From the NCBI GenBank assembly GCA_023422955.1, contig JAFAGG010000030.1, forward strand, positions 1 to 64,000: 64,000 nucleotides of DNA. The letters are read 5' to 3'. The DNA comes from Pseudomonadota bacterium. Lineage in GTDB: Bacteria; Pseudomonadota; Gammaproteobacteria; Burkholderiales; Burkholderiaceae_D. A model generated the notes under the pieces. The model saw nothing but the letters and a program-made list of their open reading frames with translations, was not told the origin of the DNA and ran no database searches. A program made the translations under genes and the position numbers. Shown here one piece after another: positions 17,948 through 26,172 of the stretch; within the stretch, counting starts at the first letter, position 1; the number at the start of each line of letters is the position of its first letter.

Positions 17948-18718
17948 TCAGCCTGCGTCGCTGGTCAGCAATACATCGCCCGCCGCTGCCGAACGCGTGC
18001 CCGGCTGCGGCAGGTTGCTCTTGCCGCGATAGGCAAAGGCCACCGAGGTCTTCACGTCCGGAGTTTCATTGCGATGCGCGGCATGAAACAGGCCGCTGTG
18101 AAACAGCAGCACATCGCCCTGGTGCAAGGTAGGCGTGATGCCTTGCGCAAACAGTGCCTGATTTTGCGGCAGGTCCGGCCGCAGGAAATCCAGCTTGTCG
18201 AGCTGTTCGGGTTGCACCATCAGCCGGTGCGAGCCGGGGATGACTTGCAGGCCGCCATTCTTTTCTGTTTCCTCGCCCAGCGCGAGCCAGACCGTGATCA
18301 GTTCATTGCGCAGGAAAGACCAGTAACGGATGTCGCGATGCCAGCCAGTCGCGGTGCCATAATCTGGATGCTTGGTCATCACGCAATTGTGATGCGCCAG
18401 CACCAGGCACACTTCTTCTTCCAGCAATTGCTGCAGCATCGCCGTCAGTTCCGGCGAGCTCGCCCATTCGCGAAAGCTGGCATCGCGCTGGTAGGCATCG
18501 CGCAGGCGTCGCGCCGTCCTGCCGCCGGGCGCATCGATAGAGGAGGGCGCACCCGGGTAGCCGACTTCCGCTTCAAATTCGATAGGCGCTATCGCCTGTT
18601 GCAGATGCGCTTCGGTCACGGCGCGCATGCGATCGCAGCGCTCGGCGGGCACGTAGTTGCGCAGTAGCAGATAACCATCCTGGCGGAATCGGCGGACTTG
18701 ATCGTTGCTGAGGTTCAT
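17948..18718 (-). CDS. Phytanoyl-CoA dioxygenase (PhyH) family protein
   Basis: Non-haem Fe(II)/2-oxoglutarate dioxygenase of 256 residues. The iron-binding facial triad is visible as His127 and Asp129 (GWHRDIRYWSF) and His212 (FHSGLFHAAHRN). A downstream Arg in the A-F-A-Y-R-G block would bind 2-oxoglutarate. PhyH proteins hydroxylate diverse small molecules, including ectoine and secondary metabolites, so the substrate cannot be named. It is convergent with the MscS gene, 8 bp away. Confidence 0.8.
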   Translation of the reverse strand: MNLSNDQVRRFRQDGYLLLRNYVPAERCDRMRAVTEAHLQQAIAPIEFEAEVGYPGAPSSIDAPGGRTARRLRDAYQRDASFREWASSPELTAMLQQLLEEEVCLVLAHHNCVMTKHPDYGTATGWHRDIRYWSFLRNELITVWLALGEETEKNGGLQVIPGSHRLMVQPEQLDKLDFLRPDLPQNQALFAQGITPTLHQGDVLLFHSGLFHAAHRNETPDVKTSVAFAYRGKSNLPQPGTRSAAAGDVLLTSDAG

Positions 18719-18755
18719 CGCAGTTGGCTGATCACAATTAACTAAGCCCGGTCAA

Positions 18756-18789
18756 CTCGGGCAAGATTGACTCGGGCAAATCTGGGCAA
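18756..18789. repeat. Short CTCGGGCAA direct repeats
   Basis: CTCGGGCAA occurs at 18756-18764 and 18771-18779, with a one-mismatch copy (TCTGGGCAA) at 18781-18789. They lie between the PhyH start and the channel gene's end. They may be simple slippage or a weak operator. Confidence 0.4.
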
Positions 18790-18826
18790 ATAAAGAGCAG
18801 GAAAACAGCCGCGGGAGTGGGGCAAC

Positions 18827-19732
18827 TCAGGCCTCGCCTTGCCCCGGCAGCGGCGTACCGCACTGGCGGCAGTAATGCGCGCCGCTGTCATGGCCGCGTG
18901 CACCGCATTCTACACAAATCCTCCGGTCGGATTTGCTCTCGTAATGCTGGGCCGTCATTTCAGCGGTAATGATGCCTGTCGGGACGGCGAGAATGCCCCA
19001 GCCCAGCAGCATCATGACGGAAGCGATGGCGCGGCCCAGGTCCGTATGCGGGACGATATCGCCAAAACCCACGGTCGTGACTGCCGTGATCGCCCAGTAC
19101 GCCGACATCGGAATGCTGGTGAATCCATGTTCCGGACCTTCCACCACATACATCACGGTGCCGAGCAGGAAGACGAGGATGAAAACCACCGACAGGAAGA
19201 TGAAGATGCGGCGGCGGCTTGCCATCAGCGCGCGCCCCAGCAGCGAATATTCCTGCACGTAGGAAGCCAGCTTCAGCAGCCGGAACATGCGCAGCAGTCG
19301 CAACAGGCGCACGTCAAGCAGGACACGCAACTCCGGGAACAGCCAGGCCAGGTAAGAGGGCAGGATGGCCAGCAAGTCGATCACGCCATAGAAGCTGCGC
19401 ATGTAACGATGCGGAAAATTCACGCATGACAGCCGCGCCAGGTACTCCACCGTAAACAGCGCGGTGAAAAACCATTCGGCCGCCTTGAGTATAGAGCCGT
19501 AACGCGCAGAGATGGCCGCTATGCTGTCGAGCACCACCACCAGCACGCTGATCAGGATGGCGGCAATCAGCGCGAAATCGAACCAGCGGCCCGCCGGCGT
19601 GTCGGCTTCGAAAATGACGATGTAAAGCCGTCGGCGCCAACCGCTTTTGGGTTTGCCGAAATTGGTGGTGATACCTGTCTTCGCCATATGCTGCGGCGCC
19701 TCATAGTGGGGTGAAGAACCAGGCTGGGCCAT
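18827..19732 (-). CDS. Voltage-gated-type potassium channel with C-terminal zinc ribbon
   Basis: Six-transmembrane ion transporter of the Kv/Kch group. The S4-like helix carries regularly spaced arginines (VRLLRLLRMFRLLKL), and the pore has the selectivity filter T-V-G-F-G-D. After the last helix the protein ends in C-x2-C...C-x2-C (CVECGARG...YCRQCGTPL), a small zinc ribbon not seen in classical Kch. The start at 19732 (MAQPGSS) is a compromise: in-frame ATGs at 19762 and 19687 are also plausible and none has a clear ribosome-binding site. It is divergent from the TerC gene. Confidence 0.82.
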   Translation of the reverse strand: MAQPGSSPHYEAPQHMAKTGITTNFGKPKSGWRRRLYIVIFEADTPAGRWFDFALIAAILISVLVVVLDSIAAISARYGSILKAAEWFFTALFTVEYLARLSCVNFPHRYMRSFYGVIDLLAILPSYLAWLFPELRVLLDVRLLRLLRMFRLLKLASYVQEYSLLGRALMASRRRIFIFLSVVFILVFLLGTVMYVVEGPEHGFTSIPMSAYWAITAVTTVGFGDIVPHTDLGRAIASVMMLLGWGILAVPTGIITAEMTAQHYESKSDRRICVECGARGHDSGAHYCRQCGTPLPGQGEA

Positions 19733-19876
19733 GAGTGTCAATATATAACGCAAAGAGAACATGATAATGACTTTTTGCGCTTGCTTCCCGGCCTTCATGT
19801 GCGGGACAAAGGCGTTGCCGCCTGTCGAAAAGCATGTGCAGCGTACGGCGGGAAAGCAAATCAGGGGGAGACGAGC

Positions 19877-20548
19877 ATGGATGCCGAATTCTGGGTTGCG
19901 GTTCTGCAGATTATTGCCATCGATGTTCTGCTGGGCGGCGACAATGCCGTCGTTATCGCGCTGGCCTGCCGCGGCTTGCCGGAAGCGCAGCGTAAAAAAG
20001 GCATCTTGTGGGGCGTGGCAGGCGCAATCATCCTGCGCATTCTCCTGATTTTCTTTGCGCTGCAATTGCTTGCGATTCCCTACCTGAAGGTGGCCGGCGC
20101 ATTGCTGCTATTGTGGATAGGCATCAAATTGCTGCTGCCTGAGCATAGCGAAGGACATCAGCATATCAAGAGCAGTACTACGCTGGCAGGGGCGATCAAG
20201 ACCATCATCGTGGCCGATGCCGTGATGAGCCTGGACAATGTGATCGCGGTGGCTGGCGCGGCCAAGGGCGACATTAGCCTGGTGATCTTCGGCATCCTGG
20301 TCAGCGTGCCCATCATCGTCTGGGGCAGCAGGCTGGTATTGAAACTGATGGATCGCTTTCCCATCGTCATTACGCTGGGCGGCGGTTTGCTCGGCTGGAT
20401 CGCGGGAGAAATGGTGGCATCGGATGTGATGGTGGAACCGCTGCTGGCGCAGCAGCCGGAATGGATAGGGCATGCCGCCGGAGTGGTGGGCGCCTTGCTG
20501 GTGATTATGACAGGAACCCTGCTGGCCCGGCGCCGGCAAGGGCATTGA
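19877..20548 (+). CDS. TerC-family integral membrane protein (YjbE-type)
   Basis: 223-residue inner-membrane protein with about seven hydrophobic segments. The TerC signatures are present: V-L-L-G-G-D-N-A-V-V-I and V-A-D-A-V-M-S-L-D-N-V-I-A-V-A-G-A, each supplying intramembrane Asp/Asn residues. Members such as Alx and MeeF/YkoY export Mn2+ or help metalate secreted enzymes. The start at 19877 has GGGGGAG 7 nt upstream. I looked for a yybP-ykoY manganese riboswitch upstream and saw none. Confidence 0.85.
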   Translation: MDAEFWVAVLQIIAIDVLLGGDNAVVIALACRGLPEAQRKKGILWGVAGAIILRILLIFFALQLLAIPYLKVAGALLLLWIGIKLLLPEHSEGHQHIKSSTTLAGAIKTIIVADAVMSLDNVIAVAGAAKGDISLVIFGILVSVPIIVWGSRLVLKLMDRFPIVITLGGGLLGWIAGEMVASDVMVEPLLAQQPEWIGHAAGVVGALLVIMTGTLLARRRQGH

Positions 20549-20585
20549 GGTTGGCAGGACACTTGTCACGGAGTGCGAGGAGAGT

Positions 20586-21011
20586 ATGCTCAAAATACTG
20601 TTATCGACCGATGGTTCCGAACAGAGTCTGCGCGCAGTACCGCACGCAGTCCGGCTGCACCAGACCAATGGCCCTGTCGAACTGCATGTGCTGTATGTGC
20701 AGATTCCTGTCCAGTCCGGACATGCGCGCATGTTCGTCAGCCAGAAAGACCTGGATTCCTATTACCAGGACGAGGGCGAAAAGGCGCTGGCCGAGACATG
20801 CAAGCTGCTGGATCAGGCCGGCGTGCGCTACAGCAAGCATGTGAAGATAGGCTCGGTGGCGGAAACCATAGCGCAGTTTGCCAGGGAGCAGCACTGCGAT
20901 CAGATCATCATGGGCACCCATGGGCGAGGTGCCTTGAAGCATATACTGATGGGCTCGGTCGCCACTGACGTGGTGCGCATCAGCGAGGTGCCGGTCCTGC
21001 TGGTCAAATAA
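20586..21011 (+). CDS. Universal stress protein, UspA family
   Basis: A 141-residue single-domain Usp. The ATP-binding signature G-T-H-G-R-G-A-L-K-H-I-L-M-G-S-V-A (G-x2-G-x9-G-S) is near residues 110-126, and the N-terminal LLSTDGSEQS strand carries the Asp that contacts adenine. It is 37 bp after the TerC gene and may be cotranscribed. It is convergent with ptsI, 12 bp away. Confidence 0.9.
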   Translation: MLKILLSTDGSEQSLRAVPHAVRLHQTNGPVELHVLYVQIPVQSGHARMFVSQKDLDSYYQDEGEKALAETCKLLDQAGVRYSKHVKIGSVAETIAQFAREQHCDQIIMGTHGRGALKHILMGSVATDVVRISEVPVLLVK

Positions 21012-21023
21012 GGGGCTGCGGCG

Positions 21024-22766
21024 TCAGAGCGTGCGCAATTCCTGTACGGCTCTGGCGATTTCCGTCGGTTCGTGCAGGCGCAGGATCTTCTTGGTCCTGG
21101 GGGTCAGAATGCTCAGATCGCTGTTGAGGATTTCCTGCTTGATGGTGGGAATCTGGCTCGGGTGCATGGAAAACTCCCGCAAGCCCAGGCCCAGCAGCAG
21201 CCGGCACAAGCCGGGCTCGCCGGCGATTTCGCCGCACACCGATACCGGCAGGCCGGCACGCTGAGCGGTGGCGATGATGTGGGACAGCAGGAAAAGGATG
21301 GCCGGATGCAGCGCGCTGTACAGGTGCGCGACTTCATGATCGACGCGGTCGATAGCCAGCGTGTACTGGATCAGGTCATTGGTGCCGATGGACAGAAAAT
21401 CCAGCCGCTTCACGAACACGGGCAAGCTCAATGCCGCGGCCGGCACTTCTATCATCGCGCCTACCTGCAGCTCCGGGTTGAACTTGCGCTTGGCATCGCG
21501 CAACTGCTGCTTGGCCTGCTCTATCAGTTCCAGCGCCCGGTCGATTTCAAAGGCGTGGGTCACCAGCGGCAGCAGGATCTTGATGGGACCGTAAGCCGAG
21601 GCGCGCAAGATGGCGCGCAATTGCACCAGGAATATTTCCGGCTGCGACAAGCAATAGCGGATGGCGCGCAAGCCCAGCGCCGGATTGGGTGCGCTTTCCT
21701 CGGCCTCGTCGATGGGCTTGTCGGCGCCGCTGTCCAGCGTGCGTATGGTGACCGGGCGGCCTTTCATGCAGACCACCGCCTTCTTGTAGGCTTCGAACTG
21801 TTCGTCTTCCGTGGGCAGTCGTGCCGCATTCGCCGCCGGCGCCATGAACAGGAATTCGGAGCGGAACAGGCCGATGCCGTTGGCGCCCGCATCCATCGCC
21901 GCGCTGCAGTCATCAGGGAATTCGATATTGGCCAGCAAAGTAATTCCCGTGCCGTCTTTCGTGACGGCGGGTATCTTGCGCAGGCGCGCCAGCTTTTTAC
22001 GTTCGCGCAGCATCACCGCCTGCCGGGCGCGGTACTCGTCCATCACCGTCTGCGGCGGATCGACAATCACCGTGCCGGCATCGCCGTCGATGATGAGCCA
22101 TTCATCCTGCGCAATCATGGTCGAGGCATTCTGCATGCCGACCGCAGCCGGAATATCCAGGCTGCGCGCGACGATGGCGGTATGCGAATTCTGGCCGCCC
22201 AGGTCGGTGATGAAGCCGCTGAACGCGCTGTTACGGAACTGCGCCATGTCGGCTGGCGAAATGTCATGCGCCACCACGATCATCGGCACCGCCTTCGCAT
22301 CATTGGCAGGCAAGGTGGTGGCGCTGCCGGTCAGCGCCTTGAGTATGCGTTCGCCGACCTGGCGGATATCGTTGCGGCGCTCGCGCAAATACGGGTCTTC
22401 GATCTCGGCGAACTGCGCCGACAGTTCATCGATCTGCGTGACCAGCGCCCATTCTGCGTTGTAGTGGCGCGTGCGTATGATCTCCAGCGGCATTTCCGCG
22501 ATCATGGGGTCGGCCAGGATCAGCACATGCACATCCAGAAAGGCCGCGAGTTCCGCCGGCGCATCCTTGGGCAAGTCGGCGCGTATGCCCTGCAATTCCT
22601 GGTGAACGCAGGCCATGGCCGCCTGCAGGCGCGCGACTTCTGAGTCGACCTGGGGTTCCGATACGAGGTAATGCCTGACATCCAGCGCTGCCGGTGCGAG
22701 CAGGTGGGCGCGGCCGATGGCAATGCCGCCCGAAACCGGAATGCCGTGGAGAGTAAGGTGGGCCAT
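21024..22766 (-). CDS. ptsI: PTS enzyme I (PEP-protein phosphotransferase)
   Basis: Transfers the PEP phosphoryl group to HPr. The 580-residue protein has the N-terminal HPr-interaction domain, the phosphohistidine domain with His195 (GGQNSHTAIVARS) and the C-terminal PEP-binding TIM barrel (TLDSGADKP, FLSIGTNDLIQYTLAIDR, VCGEIAGEP with the conserved Cys). It is the last gene of the gshA-gshB-EIIA-ptsH-ptsI run. No sugar-specific EIIB/EIIC is nearby, so this set probably acts in regulation. Confidence 0.95.
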   Translation of the reverse strand: MAHLTLHGIPVSGGIAIGRAHLLAPAALDVRHYLVSEPQVDSEVARLQAAMACVHQELQGIRADLPKDAPAELAAFLDVHVLILADPMIAEMPLEIIRTRHYNAEWALVTQIDELSAQFAEIEDPYLRERRNDIRQVGERILKALTGSATTLPANDAKAVPMIVVAHDISPADMAQFRNSAFSGFITDLGGQNSHTAIVARSLDIPAAVGMQNASTMIAQDEWLIIDGDAGTVIVDPPQTVMDEYRARQAVMLRERKKLARLRKIPAVTKDGTGITLLANIEFPDDCSAAMDAGANGIGLFRSEFLFMAPAANAARLPTEDEQFEAYKKAVVCMKGRPVTIRTLDSGADKPIDEAEESAPNPALGLRAIRYCLSQPEIFLVQLRAILRASAYGPIKILLPLVTHAFEIDRALELIEQAKQQLRDAKRKFNPELQVGAMIEVPAAALSLPVFVKRLDFLSIGTNDLIQYTLAIDRVDHEVAHLYSALHPAILFLLSHIIATAQRAGLPVSVCGEIAGEPGLCRLLLGLGLREFSMHPSQIPTIKQEILNSDLSILTPRTKKILRLHEPTEIARAVQELRTL

Positions 22767-22803
22767 GTTGTTCTTGTTTTATCTTGTTTATAAAGACAAG
22801 GCG

Positions 22804-23073
22804 TTATTCACCTTCGCCGAACTTGTCGCCGATCAGTTGCCTGATCGCCGCCAGGCATTCCTCTTCATCCGGGCCTTCCACTTCCATGATCACGGTGCTG
22901 CCCTTGCCGGCTGCCAGCATCATCACGCCCATGATGGATTTCGCATTCACGCGGCGCTGATTGCGCGTCATCCAGACCTCGCTCTGAAATTTCCCTGCCA
23001 GTTGCGTGAGCTTGGCCGATGCGCGCGCATGCAGCCCCAGTTTATTGATGATTTCGAGTTCTTCACGCAGCAT
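22804..23073 (-). CDS. ptsH: PTS phosphocarrier protein HPr
   Basis: 89-residue HPr. His15 (GLHARAS) accepts phosphate from enzyme I, and Ser46 in K-S-I-M-G-V-M-M-L-A-A is the HPr kinase target site. Retention of the Ser46 region fits the proteobacterial HprK-dependent regulatory PTS. The ATG directly follows the EIIA stop codon (TAA-ATG), so the two are translationally coupled. Confidence 0.95.
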   Translation of the reverse strand: MLREELEIINKLGLHARASAKLTQLAGKFQSEVWMTRNQRRVNAKSIMGVMMLAAGKGSTVIMEVEGPDEEECLAAIRQLIGDKFGEGE

Positions 23074-23460
23074 TCATTTACCTAAACGTACAGCGCCGGT
23101 TTGTGCGCCTGCAATCGCACGTTCGGCAACATGGGACAGTGATTCATGACGATAGCTCAGGGCGCGCAGCAGCATCGGCAGGCTGATGCCGGCAATCACT
23201 TCGACATGCTCGGGTTCGCTCAGCGCCAGCGTGCAATTGCAGGGCGTGCCTCCGATCATGTCGGTCAATACCAGCACGCCATCGCCGGCATCCAGGCGGA
23301 CAATCGCTTCCTCCGCCAGGCTTTGCACTTCCCGAGGAGGCTGATCGGCCCACACGTCGATGGCTTCCAGGCGCTCGGGCAGGCCCTGAAAAACATGGGT
23401 GGCTGCTTCCATGAAGGCATTGCCAAGCGGAGCATGAGTGAGCAGCAGGATACCAACCAT
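23074..23460 (-). CDS. PTS EIIA component, mannose family
   Basis: 128-residue EIIA-Man-type protein. His9 in the N-terminal L-L-L-T-H-A-P is the phosphorylation site, and the block V-L-V-L-T-D-M-I-G-G-T-P-C-N is typical of the family. In betaproteobacteria this stand-alone EIIA, without EIIB or EIIC, is thought to relay phosphorylation state to other proteins and is not a transporter component. Confidence 0.9.
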   Translation of the reverse strand: MVGILLLTHAPLGNAFMEAATHVFQGLPERLEAIDVWADQPPREVQSLAEEAIVRLDAGDGVLVLTDMIGGTPCNCTLALSEPEHVEVIAGISLPMLLRALSYRHESLSHVAERAIAGAQTGAVRLGK

Positions 23461-23538
23461 AGTGGCAAGACTTTACGCAGTAAGCAGATATAAAGGAGCG
23501 GCTACGGAGGCCGTTACGGCGTCACCCTTGGCAAAGGC

Positions 23539-24483
23539 TTAAGGCCGGATTGCCTTTTCCACCGCATCCATGAACATGGCCGCCACCTTGAAGCCGGTTT
23601 GTTGTTCGATTTCCTGGAAACAGGTCGGGCTGGTGACATTCACTTCGGTCAGGCAATCGCCGATCACGTCCAATCCTACCAGCAAAAGGCCGCGTTGCAT
23701 CAGCACCGGTCCCAGTGCTTCACCGATTTTCCGGTCATGCGCTGAAATTTCCTGTGCCTTGCCCAGGCCGCCGGCGGCGAGATTGCCGCGCACTTCATTG
23801 CCCTGCGGGATGCGCGCCAGGCAGTAGGGCACGACTTCGCCGCCTATCACCAGTACACGCTTGTCGCCTTGGGTGATGTCCGGGATGAAGCGCTGCGCCA
23901 TGATGGAACGCGTGCCGTTATCGGTAAGCATTTCGATAATCGAGCCGAGATTCATGCCGTCGGCCTTCACGCGAAACACGCCGGCGCCGCCCATGCCATC
24001 CAGCGGCTTCAGGATGATGTCGCCATGCTCCTGCTGGAAGGCGCGCAGCGTATCGCCATCGCGGCTGACCAGCGTGGGCGAGACGAATTGCGGGAATTGC
24101 AGGATCGCCAGTTTTTCATTGTGATCGCGTATCGCCTGCGGACGGTTCAGGATGCGCGCGCCTTGCTGTTCCGCCATCTCCAGCAGATAGGTCGCATACA
24201 CGTATTCCATGTCGAAGGGCGGATCGGTGCGTTCCAGCACCACGTCGAAGGCCGTCAGTGCCTGCACCTGCGGCGCATCGGCGCGAAACCAGTCGCTGGC
24301 ATCGCCCGTCATCGTGATGCGCGCCGCACGCCCGGTGACCTTGCCGTCGCGGCAGGCCAGGTCGTGATGCTGGAGCGCGTAAATCTCATGGCCGCGGCGC
24401 GCCGCTTCGGCCATCATCGCGTAGGTAGTGTCTTTGTTGATCTTGAAATTGGACAGCGGATCAGCAAGAAAGGCTATTTTCAT
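23539..24483 (-). CDS. gshB: Glutathione synthetase
   Basis: ATP-grasp enzyme joining gamma-glutamylcysteine and glycine. The 314-residue length is normal for the bacterial enzyme. Visible motifs are the N-terminal MKIAFLADPL strand, R-T-D-P-P-F-D-M-E-Y, the ATP-grasp segment I-L-K-P-L-D-G-M-G-G-A-G-V-F, and the C-terminal metal-binding E-V-N-V-T-S-P-T. It follows gshA by about 57 bp on the same strand. Confidence 0.95.
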   Translation of the reverse strand: MKIAFLADPLSNFKINKDTTYAMMAEAARRGHEIYALQHHDLACRDGKVTGRAARITMTGDASDWFRADAPQVQALTAFDVVLERTDPPFDMEYVYATYLLEMAEQQGARILNRPQAIRDHNEKLAILQFPQFVSPTLVSRDGDTLRAFQQEHGDIILKPLDGMGGAGVFRVKADGMNLGSIIEMLTDNGTRSIMAQRFIPDITQGDKRVLVIGGEVVPYCLARIPQGNEVRGNLAAGGLGKAQEISAHDRKIGEALGPVLMQRGLLLVGLDVIGDCLTEVNVTSPTCFQEIEQQTGFKVAAMFMDAVEKAIRP

Positions 24484-24540
24484 CAGTCAGGTTCCGATCG
24501 GCGGATGGCCGCTCAACAGTAGGGCTGGATAAATTCCGGC

Positions 24541-25839
24541 TTAATAAATTTCCGGATTGGGATCGGTCTTTTCCAGTTCCAGCGACGCCGCCAGCAAGGC
24601 CAGGCGCGCCACCACGCCATACATGTAGAAGCGGTTCGGCGCCGTGGTGCCGGGCTTGGCGGACGGGTCGGGCAGGATGTGCTGCTGCGCAAAGGCCAGC
24701 GGTACGAAATGCGCGCCGGCCGCATTCAGGTTTTCATCGACGCCGCGCTCGGCATGCACGCGATAGAAGCCGCCCACCACGTAGCGGTCTATCATGTACA
24801 CCACGGGTTCGGCCACCGCATCGTTGATGTGCTCGAAGGTATGCACGCCTTCCTGGATGATCACGTCGGACACTTCCAGCCCTTCCTTCACCACCGACAT
24901 CTTGTTGCGCTGCTTGCGGTTGAGGTCTTTCACTTCGCTGGCATCGCGCACCGTCATGATGCCCATGCCGTAGGTGCCGGCATCGGCCTTGACGATGACG
25001 AAGGGTTTTTCCTTGATGCCGTATTCGCGGTATTTCTTGCGGATCTTGGTCAGCAAGGAATCCACGTTGGCCGCCAGGCAATCCTCGCCGGTACGCTCAT
25101 GGAAATTGATCTCGCCGCACTTGGAGAAATAGGGATTGAGCATCCACGGATCGATGTCGATCATCTTCGCAAACTTCTTGACCACTTCATCGTAAGCCGC
25201 GAAGTGGTTGGTCTTGCGGCGCACGGTCCAGCCGGCATGCAGCGGCGGCAGCAGGTTCTGTTCGTTGATGTTTTCCAGGATGGGCGGAATGCCGGCCGAC
25301 AGGTCGTTGTTCAGCAGGATGGTGCAGGGATCAAAGTTCTTCAGTCCCAGCCGGCGGCCATTGTTCAGGCGGATCAGCGGCTCCAGCGTGATTGACGAAC
25401 CATCCGGCAAATCGACTTGGGTCGGTTCGGTGATGTCTTCGGACAAGGAGCCCAGGCGCACATTCAAGCCGGTCTGGCGGAAAATCTGCGTCAGGCGCGC
25501 GACATTCTGCAGGTAAAAGGTGTTGCGGGTATGACGTTCCGGGATCAGCAGCAGGTTCTTTGCATCCGGACAATATTTTTCTATCGCCGCCATCGCCGCC
25601 TGGATGGCCAGCGGCAGCATTTCCGGCGACAGGTTGTTGAAGCCGCCCGGGAACAGGTTGGTATCGACCGGCGCCAGCTTGAAGCCCGCATTGCGCAAAT
25701 CCACCGAGCAATAGAAAGGCGGCGTGTGCTCTTGCCATTCCAGCCGGAACCAGCGTTCGATGGCGGGCGTGGCATCCAGGATTTTCTTTTCCAGATCGAG
25801 CAGGGGGCCGTTGAGGGCGGTAACGAGGTGCGGGACCAT
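24541..25839 (-). CDS. gshA: Glutamate-cysteine ligase, ferrooxidans-type
   Basis: First step of glutathione synthesis. The 432-residue protein belongs to the betaproteobacterial/Acidithiobacillus-type ligase, distinct from the E. coli GshA fold class by sequence. Characteristic blocks include F-Y-C-S-V-D-L-R-N-A-G-F-K, D-T-N-L-F-P-G-G-F-N-N-L and V-K-A-D-A-G-T-Y-G-M-G-I-M. The ATG has AAAGG 7 nt upstream. It heads the run gshA-gshB-EIIA-ptsH-ptsI. Confidence 0.9.
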   Translation of the reverse strand: MVPHLVTALNGPLLDLEKKILDATPAIERWFRLEWQEHTPPFYCSVDLRNAGFKLAPVDTNLFPGGFNNLSPEMLPLAIQAAMAAIEKYCPDAKNLLLIPERHTRNTFYLQNVARLTQIFRQTGLNVRLGSLSEDITEPTQVDLPDGSSITLEPLIRLNNGRRLGLKNFDPCTILLNNDLSAGIPPILENINEQNLLPPLHAGWTVRRKTNHFAAYDEVVKKFAKMIDIDPWMLNPYFSKCGEINFHERTGEDCLAANVDSLLTKIRKKYREYGIKEKPFVIVKADAGTYGMGIMTVRDASEVKDLNRKQRNKMSVVKEGLEVSDVIIQEGVHTFEHINDAVAEPVVYMIDRYVVGGFYRVHAERGVDENLNAAGAHFVPLAFAQQHILPDPSAKPGTTAPNRFYMYGVVARLALLAASLELEKTDPNPEIY

Positions 25840-26068
25840 AACAAACCTTTTATTGCCGGCAGGTCGACAAGCTTAGACTGCAAATGACTAGCTTTTACCC
25901 ATCCCGCCGAGCGGTTTTAAAAAATGAAGGAGACGTCAGTTAGCGGAATTCTAACGGGAAACCGCCCGCGAAGGGGGCGCAGTCCGGTCCATCCAGCGCA
26001 TATCTGGGAGTGATCCGGCCTTTATCAAGAGTCGGCAAGAACGGCGGCGAAAGAAATTGCAAAAAAGA
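25840..26068. other. Intergenic region upstream of gshA
   Basis: Together with the terminator to 26094 and the gap to 26172 this makes about 333 bp without a gene. The AT-rich part near 25860-25960 probably carries the gshA promoter, but I see no clear -35/-10 pair. No ORF with a ribosome-binding site is present. Confidence 0.5.
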
Positions 26069-26094
26069 AAAGGCGCTTCTGCAGAAGCGCCTTT
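26069..26094 (-). terminator. Terminator of the porin-glnK-amtB operon
   Basis: A perfect 26-bp palindrome (centre CTGCAG; arms AAAGGCGCTTCTG). On the minus strand it is followed by a T-rich run (TTTTCTTTTTT), which places it as the intrinsic terminator 79 bp after amtB. On the plus strand the T-run is short, so it is mainly minus-directed. Confidence 0.8.
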
Positions 26095-26172
26095 GTGCTT
26101 TGTTTCCATCCCCGCTCCTCGGTAGACGGGGCAGGAAGGGGGGCAGTTTTACATCAGCCGTGATCAGCTGTA

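Noticed and set aside
19740..19876. A possible yybP-ykoY manganese riboswitch ahead of the TerC gene
   Set aside because: The conserved core sequences of that riboswitch are not visible; only a ribosome-binding site is clear.
21072..22643. A 523-codon plus-strand frame opposite ptsI
   Set aside because: Antisense shadow of enzyme I with Gln/Arg/His-rich composition and no start signals.
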